Positions 36,229-44,591 of a DNA stretch of 64,000 bases are shown in pieces; position 1 is the stretch's first letter, and the number at the start of each line of letters is the position of its first letter. Source of the stretch: an uncultured Flavobacteriales bacterium (GTDB lineage: Bacteria; Bacteroidota; Bacteroidia; Flavobacteriales_G; Salibacteraceae). The translations under genes and the position numbers were made by a program. The stretch lies in contig CALCCE010000138.1 in assembly GCA_937899835.1 (NCBI GenBank), positions 181,931 to 245,930 on the forward strand. The letters are read 5' to 3'. The notes under the pieces are model-generated. The model worked only from the letters and a program-made list of their open reading frames with translations, was not told where the DNA came from and made no database searches.

Positions 36229-39165
36229 TCAGTCGTCACGACTAATCATGGGCAAGCGCTTCATGTAATCGATCTCGATGCTGGGAAATTCGAATTCTTC
36301 AGCCACTTTGCCTTGCATGCGATATACCCCTCTGCCTTGAAATGGATAAGCACGAGCGGAAGGCGGAAAATGGACGGTATCAAAAAAATGACCGTCAAAA
36401 TCGATGAAAGAGCCAAAATGCATGTAATCTCCTTTAACTGTCCGGGTATTTTTCACGGTTACCATGTAGCCCTCAATCTCCACCGACTTGCCTACCATAG
36501 CCGGTAAATCTACTGCCCGCACCCCTTTTCGGTTTTGATCCCGCAACAAGCGGAATGGAGAACACAAGGGGAAACCGAGTATCTCAATTTCGTCCAGGGC
36601 GTCTTCGAACGTGTCATAATTCAAGGCAGGCAACTGAAATTCCCGGTGTCCGATTTGGAACAATTCCTGTGCCGGAGTGGTTTTGCGTTCGGCACCAATC
36701 ACCATGTGAATATCCCACAACAGCTCTTTTTTGGTACGCCCCGTAAATCGGAAAGCACCGATTCGAATGAGTAAGCGGAGCTGCTCCACCGCTACATCGA
36801 CCCTGCGCATGAAGTCGGGCATATTGAGAAAAGGCCCTCCCTGCTGCCGGGCAAGACCCAAACGCTCTACTGTTCGCCTCTCCAAATCCGTCATGTGTAC
36901 AAATCCCAGGTAAATGTCTTTGCCTTCGATGTGCGTTAAATAACGGCTGTGATTGATACAAGGCGGTAATACGTTGCCACCGCACATCCTTGCCTCATGC
37001 ACATAGAACTCGGTATGGTAAAACCCTCCGAAGTTGTTGATAACACCCACCATAAATTCGAGGGGATAATGGGCTTTGAGGTAGAGGCTTTGGTAGCTTT
37101 CTACTGCATAGGAAGCCGAATGGCCTTTAGAAAAGGAGTATCCGGCAAAACTTTCAATCTGGTGCCACACCTCTGAAGTCGTTTGTTCGGTATAGTTTTT
37201 CTGGCGGCAGTTCTCAAAAAACTGATCTTTCACCTTTTGAAACTCATCCCGAGATCGAAATTTACCTGACATTCCCCGCCTCAAAACGTCTGACTCAGAA
37301 AGTCCCAAACCGGCAAAATAATGGGCTACTTTGATAACATCTTCCTGATAGACCATAATGCCAAAAGTTTCCGGCATGAGGTCCAACATCACCGGATGGG
37401 CCTTTTTTCGGCGTTCCGGATCGCGAAACCGCAGCACATATTCCCGCATCATGCCCGATTGCGCCACCCCAGGACGTATGACCGAACTGGCCGCCACCAA
37501 ACCGAGGTAAGTATCGGCATGGAGTTTTGTGAGCAGCATCCGCATGGCCGGTGACTCCACATAGAAGCACCCCATGGTCTTGCCCGTGCGCAAGTGCCTT
37601 TTGATGTTAGGATCTTCTTTAAAAGCTGCAACGTTGTGGATATCGATCACCTCTTCCCGGTTTTCCTGCACGATTTGGATGGTATCGCGAATGTGGCCCA
37701 AACCACGCTGGCTGAGAATGTCGTATTTGTAGAGGCCCACATCCTCGGCTTCGATCATGCTAAACTGCGTAAGGGGATATCCCTTTGGTGGCAGGCTCGT
37801 TGCGGTATAGGCATAAATGGGCTTTTCGGAAATCAAAATGCCTCCGGCATGAATGCTCAAATGACTCGGCAAATCGTGAATGTAACTGCTGTACCGTTGC
37901 ACCAGATGCGCTATTTGATCGGGAGTTTCCGATGCTTTTCGCTGGCTCTCTAGCTGGTCAATCTCTGTTTTCGGCAAACCGAATACTTTACCCAACTCGC
38001 GAATCACCGAACGGGCTTTGAAGGTATTGTAAGTGGCTAAAAGTGCCGTGTGTTCACGGCCGTGCCGTTCGAAAATATAGGCCGTAATATCGTCTCGATC
38101 TTTCCAGGAAAAATCAATATCAAAATCGGGTGGATTCTTCCGATACAGGTTGATGAAACGCTCGAAATACAAATCCAGGTCGATGGGGTCTACATCGGTA
38201 ATGCGCAAACAATAAGCAACAACACTATTCGCACCACTGCCGCGGCCTACATAGAAGTATTCACGTTGGCGTGCATACTGTACAATGTCCCAATTGATCA
38301 GAAAATAAGCAGTAAACCCTAAGCTGTTGATGACTTCCAGTTCCTTTTCTACCCGGTCGATGATGACCTGGGTAGGATTAGCGTAGCGGTACCGCAGCCC
38401 ATCGTAAGTCAGTTGCCGTAGCATGGCCTGGTCTTCTGCGGCCGTAGCACTCACCTGACGCTTATTTTTGCTTTCGCCAAACGTAAAGCCAATGGAGCAC
38501 CGCTCCATGAGGGCCTTGGTGTTGGCCACCATGCCCGGATAATCGGCAAAACAGGTTTCCAGTTCTTTTTCGGTATACCAGCCATCGGTTTGCGAGGCCT
38601 GTTGTTCTACCGGCAAGCGACTCAGCAAAGTGTTGTTGTCAATGGCCCGCAGCAAACGGTGCGCATTGAAATCCCGTTTTTGCCGAAAGGTCACCGGTTG
38701 GCAAATCACCAATTTTTCTGGTCTGTTGCGCCAACCCGAAAGTCGAAAACGATTGAGGTCAGCAGGGCATACGCCAATGTATTCATTGGCAGCCAGCACC
38801 GCATCGGGTGGTAGGCTTCCAAAACGATAGATCACTTCGGTATTCTCTAGCTGCGGGGCACGGCTTTCGGGATGGAGTTTGGGATGTAGCAATTCACTCA
38901 AATGCCGGTTAATGGCTTCGAACCCGTCGTTGTTGTTGGCCAACATAAGGTAGCGAGGCGTGGCATCGATGCGAAAATCAACTCCTACAATGGGACGAAT
39001 GCCAAATGAAGGAGCCTCCCGAATGAATTCCAGGCAACCTGAAGTATTATTAATATCCGTTAGCGCCAGCGCACGAATGTTGCGTTTGGCTGCCTCCTGC
39101 AACAGCTCTTTGATGCGCATGGTACCATAGCGCAAACTGAAACAACTGTGACAATTGAGGTGCAC
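36229..39165 (-). CDS. DnaE-type DNA polymerase III alpha subunit, shortened (ImuC/DnaE2-like context)
   Basis: A C-family DNA polymerase of 978 residues, shorter than replicative DnaE (about 1160). It has an N-terminal PHP domain (MHLNCHSCFSLRYGTMRIKELLQEA...ALALTDINNT) and the polymerase active site PPDFDIDFSWKDRDD with two catalytic Asp. The third Asp is in GLYKYDILSQRGLGHI. Finger and thumb blocks GMSGKFRSRDEF and FSKGHSASYAVESYQSLYLKAHYPLEFM follow, then helix-hairpin-helix and OB-fold segments (KSVEIEGYMVTVKNTRTVKGDYMHFGSFIDFDG). It ends about 50 residues after the OB fold, so the tau-binding C-terminal region of the replicative subunit is missing. The start is 3 bases after the stop of a Y-family polymerase, so they form an operon. 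This pairing resembles the imuB-dnaE2 mutasome; a translesion role is inference from length and context. Confidence 0.88.
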   Translation of the reverse strand: MHLNCHSCFSLRYGTMRIKELLQEAAKRNIRALALTDINNTSGCLEFIREAPSFGIRPIVGVDFRIDATPRYLMLANNNDGFEAINRHLSELLHPKLHPESRAPQLENTEVIYRFGSLPPDAVLAANEYIGVCPADLNRFRLSGWRNRPEKLVICQPVTFRQKRDFNAHRLLRAIDNNTLLSRLPVEQQASQTDGWYTEKELETCFADYPGMVANTKALMERCSIGFTFGESKNKRQVSATAAEDQAMLRQLTYDGLRYRYANPTQVIIDRVEKELEVINSLGFTAYFLINWDIVQYARQREYFYVGRGSGANSVVAYCLRITDVDPIDLDLYFERFINLYRKNPPDFDIDFSWKDRDDITAYIFERHGREHTALLATYNTFKARSVIRELGKVFGLPKTEIDQLESQRKASETPDQIAHLVQRYSSYIHDLPSHLSIHAGGILISEKPIYAYTATSLPPKGYPLTQFSMIEAEDVGLYKYDILSQRGLGHIRDTIQIVQENREEVIDIHNVAAFKEDPNIKRHLRTGKTMGCFYVESPAMRMLLTKLHADTYLGLVAASSVIRPGVAQSGMMREYVLRFRDPERRKKAHPVMLDLMPETFGIMVYQEDVIKVAHYFAGLGLSESDVLRRGMSGKFRSRDEFQKVKDQFFENCRQKNYTEQTTSEVWHQIESFAGYSFSKGHSASYAVESYQSLYLKAHYPLEFMVGVINNFGGFYHTEFYVHEARMCGGNVLPPCINHSRYLTHIEGKDIYLGFVHMTDLERRTVERLGLARQQGGPFLNMPDFMRRVDVAVEQLRLLIRIGAFRFTGRTKKELLWDIHMVIGAERKTTPAQELFQIGHREFQLPALNYDTFEDALDEIEILGFPLCSPFRLLRDQNRKGVRAVDLPAMVGKSVEIEGYMVTVKNTRTVKGDYMHFGSFIDFDGHFFDTVHFPPSARAYPFQGRGVYRMQGKVAEEFEFPSIEIDYMKRLPMISRDD

Positions 39166-39168
39166 GGT

Positions 39169-40374
39169 TCAGGTTTCTACACCATTGAAAGGATTGAAAG
39201 AGCGGTGGCGGTAGCCCAGCCCCACGGCCCGCTGTACCACAGCCTTTTTACTGCCCCCAAACCGATGGTTCATCTTGTCGATGGCCTGGTAGAGACTGAT
39301 CATTTCTTCGGTATCCTCAAACAGGTTGATTTGATAACCGCCCGGCACCAGATGGCTAAGGCGAACCCCGATCAGGCGCACCAGCATCCGCCGTTGGTAG
39401 AGTTTGTCGAACAGCTCTTTGACACGGGAGATCAGCACGTGATCGGAAGAGGTATACGGAATGCGCACCTGCTGGGTATGGGTATCGAAATTGGAGTAGC
39501 GCAACTTCACCGTTACGCAAGCGGTTAACTTTCGCTCTTGCCGCAAGCGGAAGGCCAAACGCTCCGTCATGGCCACCAAAATGGCGCGCAATTGCTTCAC
39601 ATCGATCGTATCGGCATCGAAAGTACGCTCGCTGGAAATAGACTTACGCTCGGAATAAGGAATGATCGGCGAATTGTCAATGCCGTTGGCCTTCTTCCAA
39701 ATTACAATGCCGTGCTTGCCCAGCACGCTTTCCAATAACTCAATGGGCATGTCTTGCAGCGTATGCACGCGCTCCACTCCCATACTGCGCAACAGGTGGT
39801 AGGTTTTTGCACCAATCATCGGAATCTTACGCACCGACAGAGGAGAGAGGAAAGGCTTTTCGGTACCCTGCGGCACCTGCAATTGCCCATCGGGTTTGGC
39901 TTCTCCGGTTGCTACTTTCGAAACGGTTTTGTTGCGCGAAACGCCAAACGAAATAGGCAAGCCCGTTTCATTGCGCACCATCTGGCGAATTTCAGAAGCC
40001 AGTTGATAGGAACCGAAGAAACGCTCCATTCCTGTAAGGTCCAGGTAAAACTCATCGATGGATGATTTTTCATAAACCGGTACCCGTTCCCGGATGATTT
40101 CGGTTACTTCCATCGAATATTGACTGTACTTTTCACTGTCTCCCCGCAAAATGACGGCATCCGGGCAAAGTCGTCGGGCCAATTTCATGGGCATGGCCGA
40201 GTGTATGCCAAAAGCCCGGGCTTCATAGCTGCAAGAGGCCACTACGCCCCGGTCGCTCTGGCCGCCAATGAGCAGGGGTTTTCCCTCAAGTGCGGTATTC
40301 TGAAGTCGTTCAACAGATACAAAAAAGGTATCGAGGTCCATGTGGACCACCGTACGGTCTCCCTCGTTGATCAT
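39169..40374 (-). CDS. dinB: Y-family DNA polymerase (DinB / Pol IV-like)
   Basis: A 401-residue translesion polymerase. Catalytic residues are intact: MDLDTFFVSVE (Asp near residues 12-14) and SIDEFYLDLTG (Asp-Glu near 105-106). The steric-gate region FFVSVE and the SYEARAFGIHSAMP fingers motif are also present. The little-finger domain includes RTFDADTIDVKQLRAILVAM. Near the C-terminus, YQINLFED (residues about 352-359) fits the QxxLF beta-clamp-binding pattern. Unlike ImuB, which has lost catalytic residues, this protein should be an active polymerase. It is transcribed first in a two-gene operon with the shortened dnaE, from a short divergent region shared with an XRE-S24 regulator and containing a perfect inverted repeat. 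Confidence 0.93.
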   Translation of the reverse strand: MINEGDRTVVHMDLDTFFVSVERLQNTALEGKPLLIGGQSDRGVVASCSYEARAFGIHSAMPMKLARRLCPDAVILRGDSEKYSQYSMEVTEIIRERVPVYEKSSIDEFYLDLTGMERFFGSYQLASEIRQMVRNETGLPISFGVSRNKTVSKVATGEAKPDGQLQVPQGTEKPFLSPLSVRKIPMIGAKTYHLLRSMGVERVHTLQDMPIELLESVLGKHGIVIWKKANGIDNSPIIPYSERKSISSERTFDADTIDVKQLRAILVAMTERLAFRLRQERKLTACVTVKLRYSNFDTHTQQVRIPYTSSDHVLISRVKELFDKLYQRRMLVRLIGVRLSHLVPGGYQINLFEDTEEMISLYQAIDKMNHRFGGSKKAVVQRAVGLGYRHRSFNPFNGVET

Positions 40375-40430
40375 GGTTGTGTAGTCGCTGTGGTGTGTTG
40401 ACGAAGGGTGCTACGTTCAAAATGTCAACT

Positions 40431-40454
40431 TTGTTGTCATTTTTGTGACAACAA
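40431..40454. promoter_or_regulatory. Perfect 9-bp inverted repeat, likely operator of the XRE-S24 regulator
   Basis: TTGTTGTCA (40431-40439) and TGACAACAA (40446-40454) are perfect inverted repeats with a 6-base spacer. They lie 45 bases upstream of the regulator ATG and 56 bases upstream of the dinB ATG. Related partial sites (ATGTCAAC near 40422 and CAACAAGTTG at 40481-40490) flank it. The position suits a repressor that controls both its own gene and the polymerase operon. Confidence 0.65.
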
Positions 40455-40499
40455 TTTAGTCATTTTAGTTATCTTGCACACAACAAGTTGAAAAATGTC

Positions 40500-41300
40500 A
40501 TGTATTTCGCCTCTAATATTAAGTTGATGCGCAAGCGCAAAAAGCGCTCGCAGGAAGATGTTGCCGTTAATCTTGGCATCAAGCGCTCTTCACTAAGTGG
40601 TTATGAAAATGGTTCTACCGAACCCAATTTTGATACCTTGCTTAAAATGTCGGGTTACTTCAACGTAACGCTAGATAAACTCCTAAAAACTGACCTGAAT
40701 AGCCTTTCGGAACTACAGCTTTCAGAAATAGAACGCGGTTACGACATCGACATCCAGGGAAACAAGATGCGGGTATTGGCTACTACTATTGGAGAAGACA
40801 ATGAAGAAAACATCGAAGTAGTTCCTATCAAGGCAAAGGCCGGGTATACTGCCGGATATGCCGACCCCGATTTCATTCGGGTGCTTTCCACCTTCAGGAT
40901 GCCCTTTCTGGACCGCAACAAGAAATACCGTACTTTTCAAATTAGTGGTGATTCCATGCCACCCGTTCCACATGGTTCATGGGTCACCGGTGAATTTCTT
41001 CAAAACTGGAACTTCATCAAAAGCGGTTATCCATACATCGTGCTGACCAAAGACGATGGAGTGGTTTTTAAAGTGGTGTACAACAAGCTGGCCGAACGAA
41101 AAGCCCTTCAACTGTGCTCTACCAATCCACTTTACGAGCCCTACGAAGTTCCGATTTCAGAAGTTTTGGAAGTATGGAAGTTTGTTAACTTCATTAGCTC
41201 CGAATTGCCCGAGCCCAACCTATCAAAAGACGATATTGCAAGTACGGTGATGAGCTTGCAGCGGGAAGTCACCGATTTGAAGTCCCGAATACCCTCTTGA
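40500..41300 (+). CDS. XRE-type HTH regulator with S24 (LexA-like) peptidase domain
   Basis: A 266-residue LexA/CI-like regulator. The N-terminal XRE helix-turn-helix covers about residues 3-60 (MRKRKKRSQEDVAVNLGIKRSSLSGYENGSTEPNFDTLLKMSGYF). The C-terminal S24 domain has the catalytic Ser in ISGDSMPPVPHG and the catalytic Lys in GVVFKVVYNK. An AGYTAGY segment before it could hold an Ala-Gly self-cleavage site. The protein probably represses its target until RecA-stimulated autocleavage, as for LexA. It is divergent from dinB-dnaE over the inverted repeat at 40431-40454. The preferred start is the ATG at 40500, not the TTG 12 bases upstream. A short coiled C-terminal tail (SLQREVTDLKSRI) extends beyond the peptidase domain. 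Control of the polymerases is inference from context. Confidence 0.88.
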   Translation: MYFASNIKLMRKRKKRSQEDVAVNLGIKRSSLSGYENGSTEPNFDTLLKMSGYFNVTLDKLLKTDLNSLSELQLSEIERGYDIDIQGNKMRVLATTIGEDNEENIEVVPIKAKAGYTAGYADPDFIRVLSTFRMPFLDRNKKYRTFQISGDSMPPVPHGSWVTGEFLQNWNFIKSGYPYIVLTKDDGVVFKVVYNKLAERKALQLCSTNPLYEPYEVPISEVLEVWKFVNFISSELPEPNLSKDDIASTVMSLQREVTDLKSRIPS

Positions 41301-41352
41301 ATGCCATCGGGTTTCTTTCTATTTTTAGCCCTCGACCAACTCGTTTGAGCTT

Positions 41353-41805
41353 ATGACACGTTATACCTGGATGCTCCTTTTGGTGCTTCTCGTATCGGCT
41401 TGCAGCCAAAAAGAAAAAGGAACAGAAGTAGTAGAAGAAACTCACCCTGATGGCAAACCCAAAAAAGTAGCGGTATATGTTGACAATGCTGGTAAAAAGC
41501 AGAAAATACAGGAAACGTTGTACTATCCCAACGGACAAATAGAGCAGGATGGCAAACTCAACGAAAACACGCTGAGAGAAGGAAAATGGACCTATTGGTA
41601 CAATGACGGGAAAACCTGGAGTGAATACGAGTACCAAAACGGAATGCGGCATGGCTCCTGCAAGGTATATTTTCCCAACGGCCAAATCCGCTATGCTGGT
41701 CAATGGGAGCAAGACCAACCAGTAGGCAATTGGAAGTTTTGGACCAACGCCGGAAAACTGGAACGAGAAGCCAACTACGCCCCTACAGCAGCAAAAAAGC
41801 CCTAA
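41353..41805 (+). CDS. Lipoprotein with MORN-like (toxin-antitoxin YwqK-type) repeats
   Basis: A 150-residue lipoprotein: signal peptide with lipobox LVSAC (Cys at residue 17), followed by repeated units with Y-x-N-G-x-x-x-x-G patterns (LYYPNGQIEQDGKL, YWYNDGKTWSEYEYQNGMRHGSCKVYFPNGQIRYAGQW, GNWKFWTNAGKLEREANY). These match MORN_2 repeats, as in YwqK-like proteins. It likely sits on the periplasmic side of a membrane. A weak promoter (TTG-N20-TATTTTTA at 41297-41327) precedes it. Function is unknown. Confidence 0.82.
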   Translation: MTRYTWMLLLVLLVSACSQKEKGTEVVEETHPDGKPKKVAVYVDNAGKKQKIQETLYYPNGQIEQDGKLNENTLREGKWTYWYNDGKTWSEYEYQNGMRHGSCKVYFPNGQIRYAGQWEQDQPVGNWKFWTNAGKLEREANYAPTAAKKP

Positions 41806-42008
41806 ACTGAGGCTAATTTAACCTTAACAATAATTTTACTTGTTTTGTAGCCTGAATTTAGGATTCCAATGAGGTCTTAAATTCAATAAAGATGTCGTGG
41901 CGGTGACGAAATGTTTTTTTTACTTTCAATCTCTTGATTTTCATTCACTAACCACAAATCCCTCATTCTATCCATTAACATTCAATCAACCCGATCAATT
42001 AGTTAGCT
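41806..42008. other. AT-rich gap before the Omp28-like gene
   Basis: No gene. The strand downstream of 41820 is AT-rich with a TTGTTTTG close to the -7 consensus (one mismatch) near 41840, probably part of the promoter region for the next gene. No riboswitch or hairpin recognised. Confidence 0.35.
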
Positions 42009-44090
42009 ATGAAGAAACTTTTTACGATTGTTGCGGCATTGGCCTGCACCCTTTACGGGTCAAGTCAATACCATGTTAATTCTTACACCCTTACCGAGTA
42101 CGGAAACCCGGGCGGACTCAACACTGAAATTGATGAGTTGCTGGCCAACGGTAGCGTAATGAACTGGACGCCAATTTATGGCAGCACTTCAACTGTCGCA
42201 GTCACTCCTACTCCAACCTGGTCTCAAATGGGTACGATGCCTTTTGCGTTCAACCTGAACGGAGTGGCCGTCACCGATTATTTTGTATCCAACACCGGGG
42301 TATTGACTTTTACCTCTACTGCACCCGCTTCTGTTCCTACAGCAGCAAATGCAGCTTTACCTGATGCTTCTATTCCAGACAATTCAGTTTGTGTTTGGGG
42401 CTTGTTGGGAAGCGGAGCAAATGATGCTGTTGCCTGGAAAACTCTTGGAACGGCTCCTAACCGTCAGCACTGGGTACAATTCAACTCTTTCTCCGATGAT
42501 GCTGGTACAGCTAACTGCTTTAGCTATTGGGCCATCATGTTCGAAGAAGGTACCGACAAGGTCTACATTATTGATCGTCGGAACAACGCCTGTGTTAACT
42601 CCCTGACCTTAGGAATTCAAGTTGACGCCTCTAACGCTTATCAAGTTCCTGCTTCTCCTAACGTAGGTTCTATGACCGGAGGAGACAACACTCCTGATGA
42701 TAACCGTTACTATGAATTTGGAAATGGTAACCGTCCAGGTGAAGACATGCATGCTGTGAGCATGGTTCTCCCAGAATACATCGACATTAACGGTGGTGGT
42801 GTAACCATTTCTGGTATCATGCAAAACTTCGGTAGCAATCCGGTAAACTCTTACGACCTCAACTACACCGTAAATGGTGGAGCTGCAGTTGTAGACGCCA
42901 TGTCACCCGGAGGTACTGGAACTAACCTTGCTACCAACTACAATGCAACTACTCTTTGGGTACCTTCTGCCAAAGGTGTTTATACCATTGAAGTATGGGC
43001 TACTAACATCAACGGAAATCCTGATGCTAATACCAGTAACGACCGGATTTCTGCAACCACTACGGTTTACGATCAAGCTTTCCCACGCATTCCACTGGTT
43101 GAATCTTTCACCAGTTCTACTTGTCCTCCTTGTGTACAAGGAAACATCAACATGGCAGGTATTTTCAACGCTTTCCCAGACAAGCAAAATATCGTGAAGT
43201 ACCAAATGAGCTGGCCAGGTTCCGGTGATCCTTACTACACCGCTGAAGGTGGCGATCGTCGTACCTACTTTGGCATTAACTCTGTACCTAACGTATGGGT
43301 AGATGCAGGTTTGGGTATCAACTCTCAAAGCTTGACCCAAGCTAATATCGATGATGCAGCAGCTGTTCCCGCTTTCATGGAAATCAACTCCACTTATTTC
43401 ATTGATGAGGATAACCAGTCAGTTGACATTGATGTAGAAATCAACCCGGTAACTGACTTTCCTGGAAACAACGTTTTGATGGTAGCCATCATTGAAAACG
43501 AAACCTTCCAAAACGTAGGTACTAACGGTGAAACTGCTTTTGACTACGTGATGAAGAAAATGGTACCTGGATCAACGGGTACTCCTATCGGTGCATTGAC
43601 CGACGGAACTGCACACACTGAGTCTTTGAGCTACACCTTTAACGGTGATTTCCGTTTGCCAGCAAACGCAAGTTCTCCAATTACCCACGGCACTGAGCAC
43701 TCAGTAGAAGAGTTTAGCGACCTGGCAGTAGTAGTTTGGGTAGAAGACCAAACTACAGGTGCTATCTTCCAGTCTGATCTGTCTCGTCAATTGGATGAGA
43801 ACGGTTGGACCGTAGGAATCGAAGAGGAAAACACCAATAAGATTGTAGGTCTTTTCCCTAATCCTACCTCATACGAAGCTAACTTGGTATACCACGTAAC
43901 CGGTAACCAACAAGTTTCTATCGAAGTTTACAACACGCTTGGAGCTATTGTTTACACCGAAACTCCTGGCTCACAAGCCGAAGGAGACTACCGCACCACC
44001 ATTAACGTGGAAGGTTTCGCCAAAGGATTGTACTTTGTGAAAGTACGCGTAGGCGAAGAAGTATTGGTAGAGAAATTGGACGTGAAGTAA
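42009..44090 (+). CDS. Omp28-related T9SS type A protein with thioredoxin-like CPPC domain
   Basis: A 693-residue exported protein. Signal peptide at 1-20 (MKKLFTIVAALACTLYGSSQ). A beta-rich N-terminal region (about 30-240) is followed by a domain with NTSNDRISATTTVYDQ and then a thioredoxin-like Omp28 region: LVESFTSSTCPPCVQGNINM, with CPPC at residues 372-375, then DKQNIVKYQMSWPGSGDPYYT and YFGINSVPNVWVDAG. That region includes a cis-Pro-type 'VPN' loop. The C-terminus has a type A sorting domain (VGLFPNPTSYEANLVYHV, VSIEVYNTLGAIVYTE, FAKGLYFVKVRVGEEVLVEKLDVK). The CPPC motif suggests a redox or disulfide role on the surface. Codon choice differs from neighbours towards frequent 'optimal' codons, hinting at high expression. 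A strong terminator follows. Confidence 0.88.
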   Translation: MKKLFTIVAALACTLYGSSQYHVNSYTLTEYGNPGGLNTEIDELLANGSVMNWTPIYGSTSTVAVTPTPTWSQMGTMPFAFNLNGVAVTDYFVSNTGVLTFTSTAPASVPTAANAALPDASIPDNSVCVWGLLGSGANDAVAWKTLGTAPNRQHWVQFNSFSDDAGTANCFSYWAIMFEEGTDKVYIIDRRNNACVNSLTLGIQVDASNAYQVPASPNVGSMTGGDNTPDDNRYYEFGNGNRPGEDMHAVSMVLPEYIDINGGGVTISGIMQNFGSNPVNSYDLNYTVNGGAAVVDAMSPGGTGTNLATNYNATTLWVPSAKGVYTIEVWATNINGNPDANTSNDRISATTTVYDQAFPRIPLVESFTSSTCPPCVQGNINMAGIFNAFPDKQNIVKYQMSWPGSGDPYYTAEGGDRRTYFGINSVPNVWVDAGLGINSQSLTQANIDDAAAVPAFMEINSTYFIDEDNQSVDIDVEINPVTDFPGNNVLMVAIIENETFQNVGTNGETAFDYVMKKMVPGSTGTPIGALTDGTAHTESLSYTFNGDFRLPANASSPITHGTEHSVEEFSDLAVVVWVEDQTTGAIFQSDLSRQLDENGWTVGIEEENTNKIVGLFPNPTSYEANLVYHVTGNQQVSIEVYNTLGAIVYTETPGSQAEGDYRTTINVEGFAKGLYFVKVRVGEEVLVEKLDVK

Positions 44091-44112
44091 GTCTAACGAC
44101 CTTTCAAAATAT

Positions 44113-44147
44113 AAAAGGCCCAGCTCTCCGAGCTGGGCCTTTTTTTG
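44113..44147 (+). terminator. Strong intrinsic terminator after the Omp28-like gene
   Basis: GGCCCAGCTC (44117-44126) pairs perfectly with GAGCTGGGCC (44130-44139) around TCC, flanked by AAAA on the left and seven T on the right. It can also work for the convergent minus-strand genes because of the A-run. Confidence 0.93.
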
Positions 44148-44166
44148 TGTCTTTATCAGTAATGCG

Positions 44167-44583
44167 TTAACCTGCCCACATAAATATCTTATCGTTGTTT
44201 TGATAGATGCTCAGGTCTTCCGCTAGGAGAATGGCAATGATATCAGCTAATGGCAAGACGCCCAATCCTCCGCCAAGCGTAAGGGTATATACCACTGGCA
44301 CTACCGGAGTTGTGCCTAAGTAAAGCCGGTGCACACCAAAAGGACCTAAGGCAACTGCCAGAGCAATGGCAGTGAGTTTCTGATTGTTTTGATGGCGGTC
44401 AACGAACCGAACCCATTTACGGTTTGCCCGCGTGTCGCGCACCAATACCTCGAGGGTATCGGCGTGGTGATTGACAAGTTTAAGGGACAAAAAAGCCACC
44501 GAATCCCGAGTGCTGGCACTCAGGTCGGTGGCTCCAAATACAATCAAGAAGGCGGAAAGGAGAATGATCCGGGTTCCGCGCAT
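44167..44583 (-). CDS. TM2 domain-containing membrane protein
   Basis: A 138-residue protein with a signal peptide (MRGTRIILLSAFLIVFGATDLSAS), a short periplasmic linker, and a TM2 domain from about residue 67: NQKLTAIALAVALGPFGVHRLYLGTTPVVPVVYTLTLGGGLGVLPLADIIAIL. The G-x-F-G-x-H-x-x-Y-L-G core is the TM2 signature. It lies 8 bases downstream of the sod gene on the same strand and could be co-transcribed. Function is unknown. The N-terminal DSVAFLSLKLVNHHADTLEVLVRDTRAN segment is not recognised. Confidence 0.82.
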   Translation of the reverse strand: MRGTRIILLSAFLIVFGATDLSASTRDSVAFLSLKLVNHHADTLEVLVRDTRANRKWVRFVDRHQNNQKLTAIALAVALGPFGVHRLYLGTTPVVPVVYTLTLGGGLGVLPLADIIAILLAEDLSIYQNNDKIFMWAG

Positions 44584-44591
44584 CGTTTCAA

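Noticed and set aside
36229..41300. Prophage or integrated element because of the CI-like XRE-S24 regulator
   Set aside because: No integrase, structural phage genes or attachment-like repeats nearby; neighbours are repair polymerases and chromosomal genes.
42903..43340. 145-codon minus-strand open frame inside the Omp28-like gene
   Set aside because: Overlaps a high-expression coding gene antiparallel; no signal, domain or promoter.
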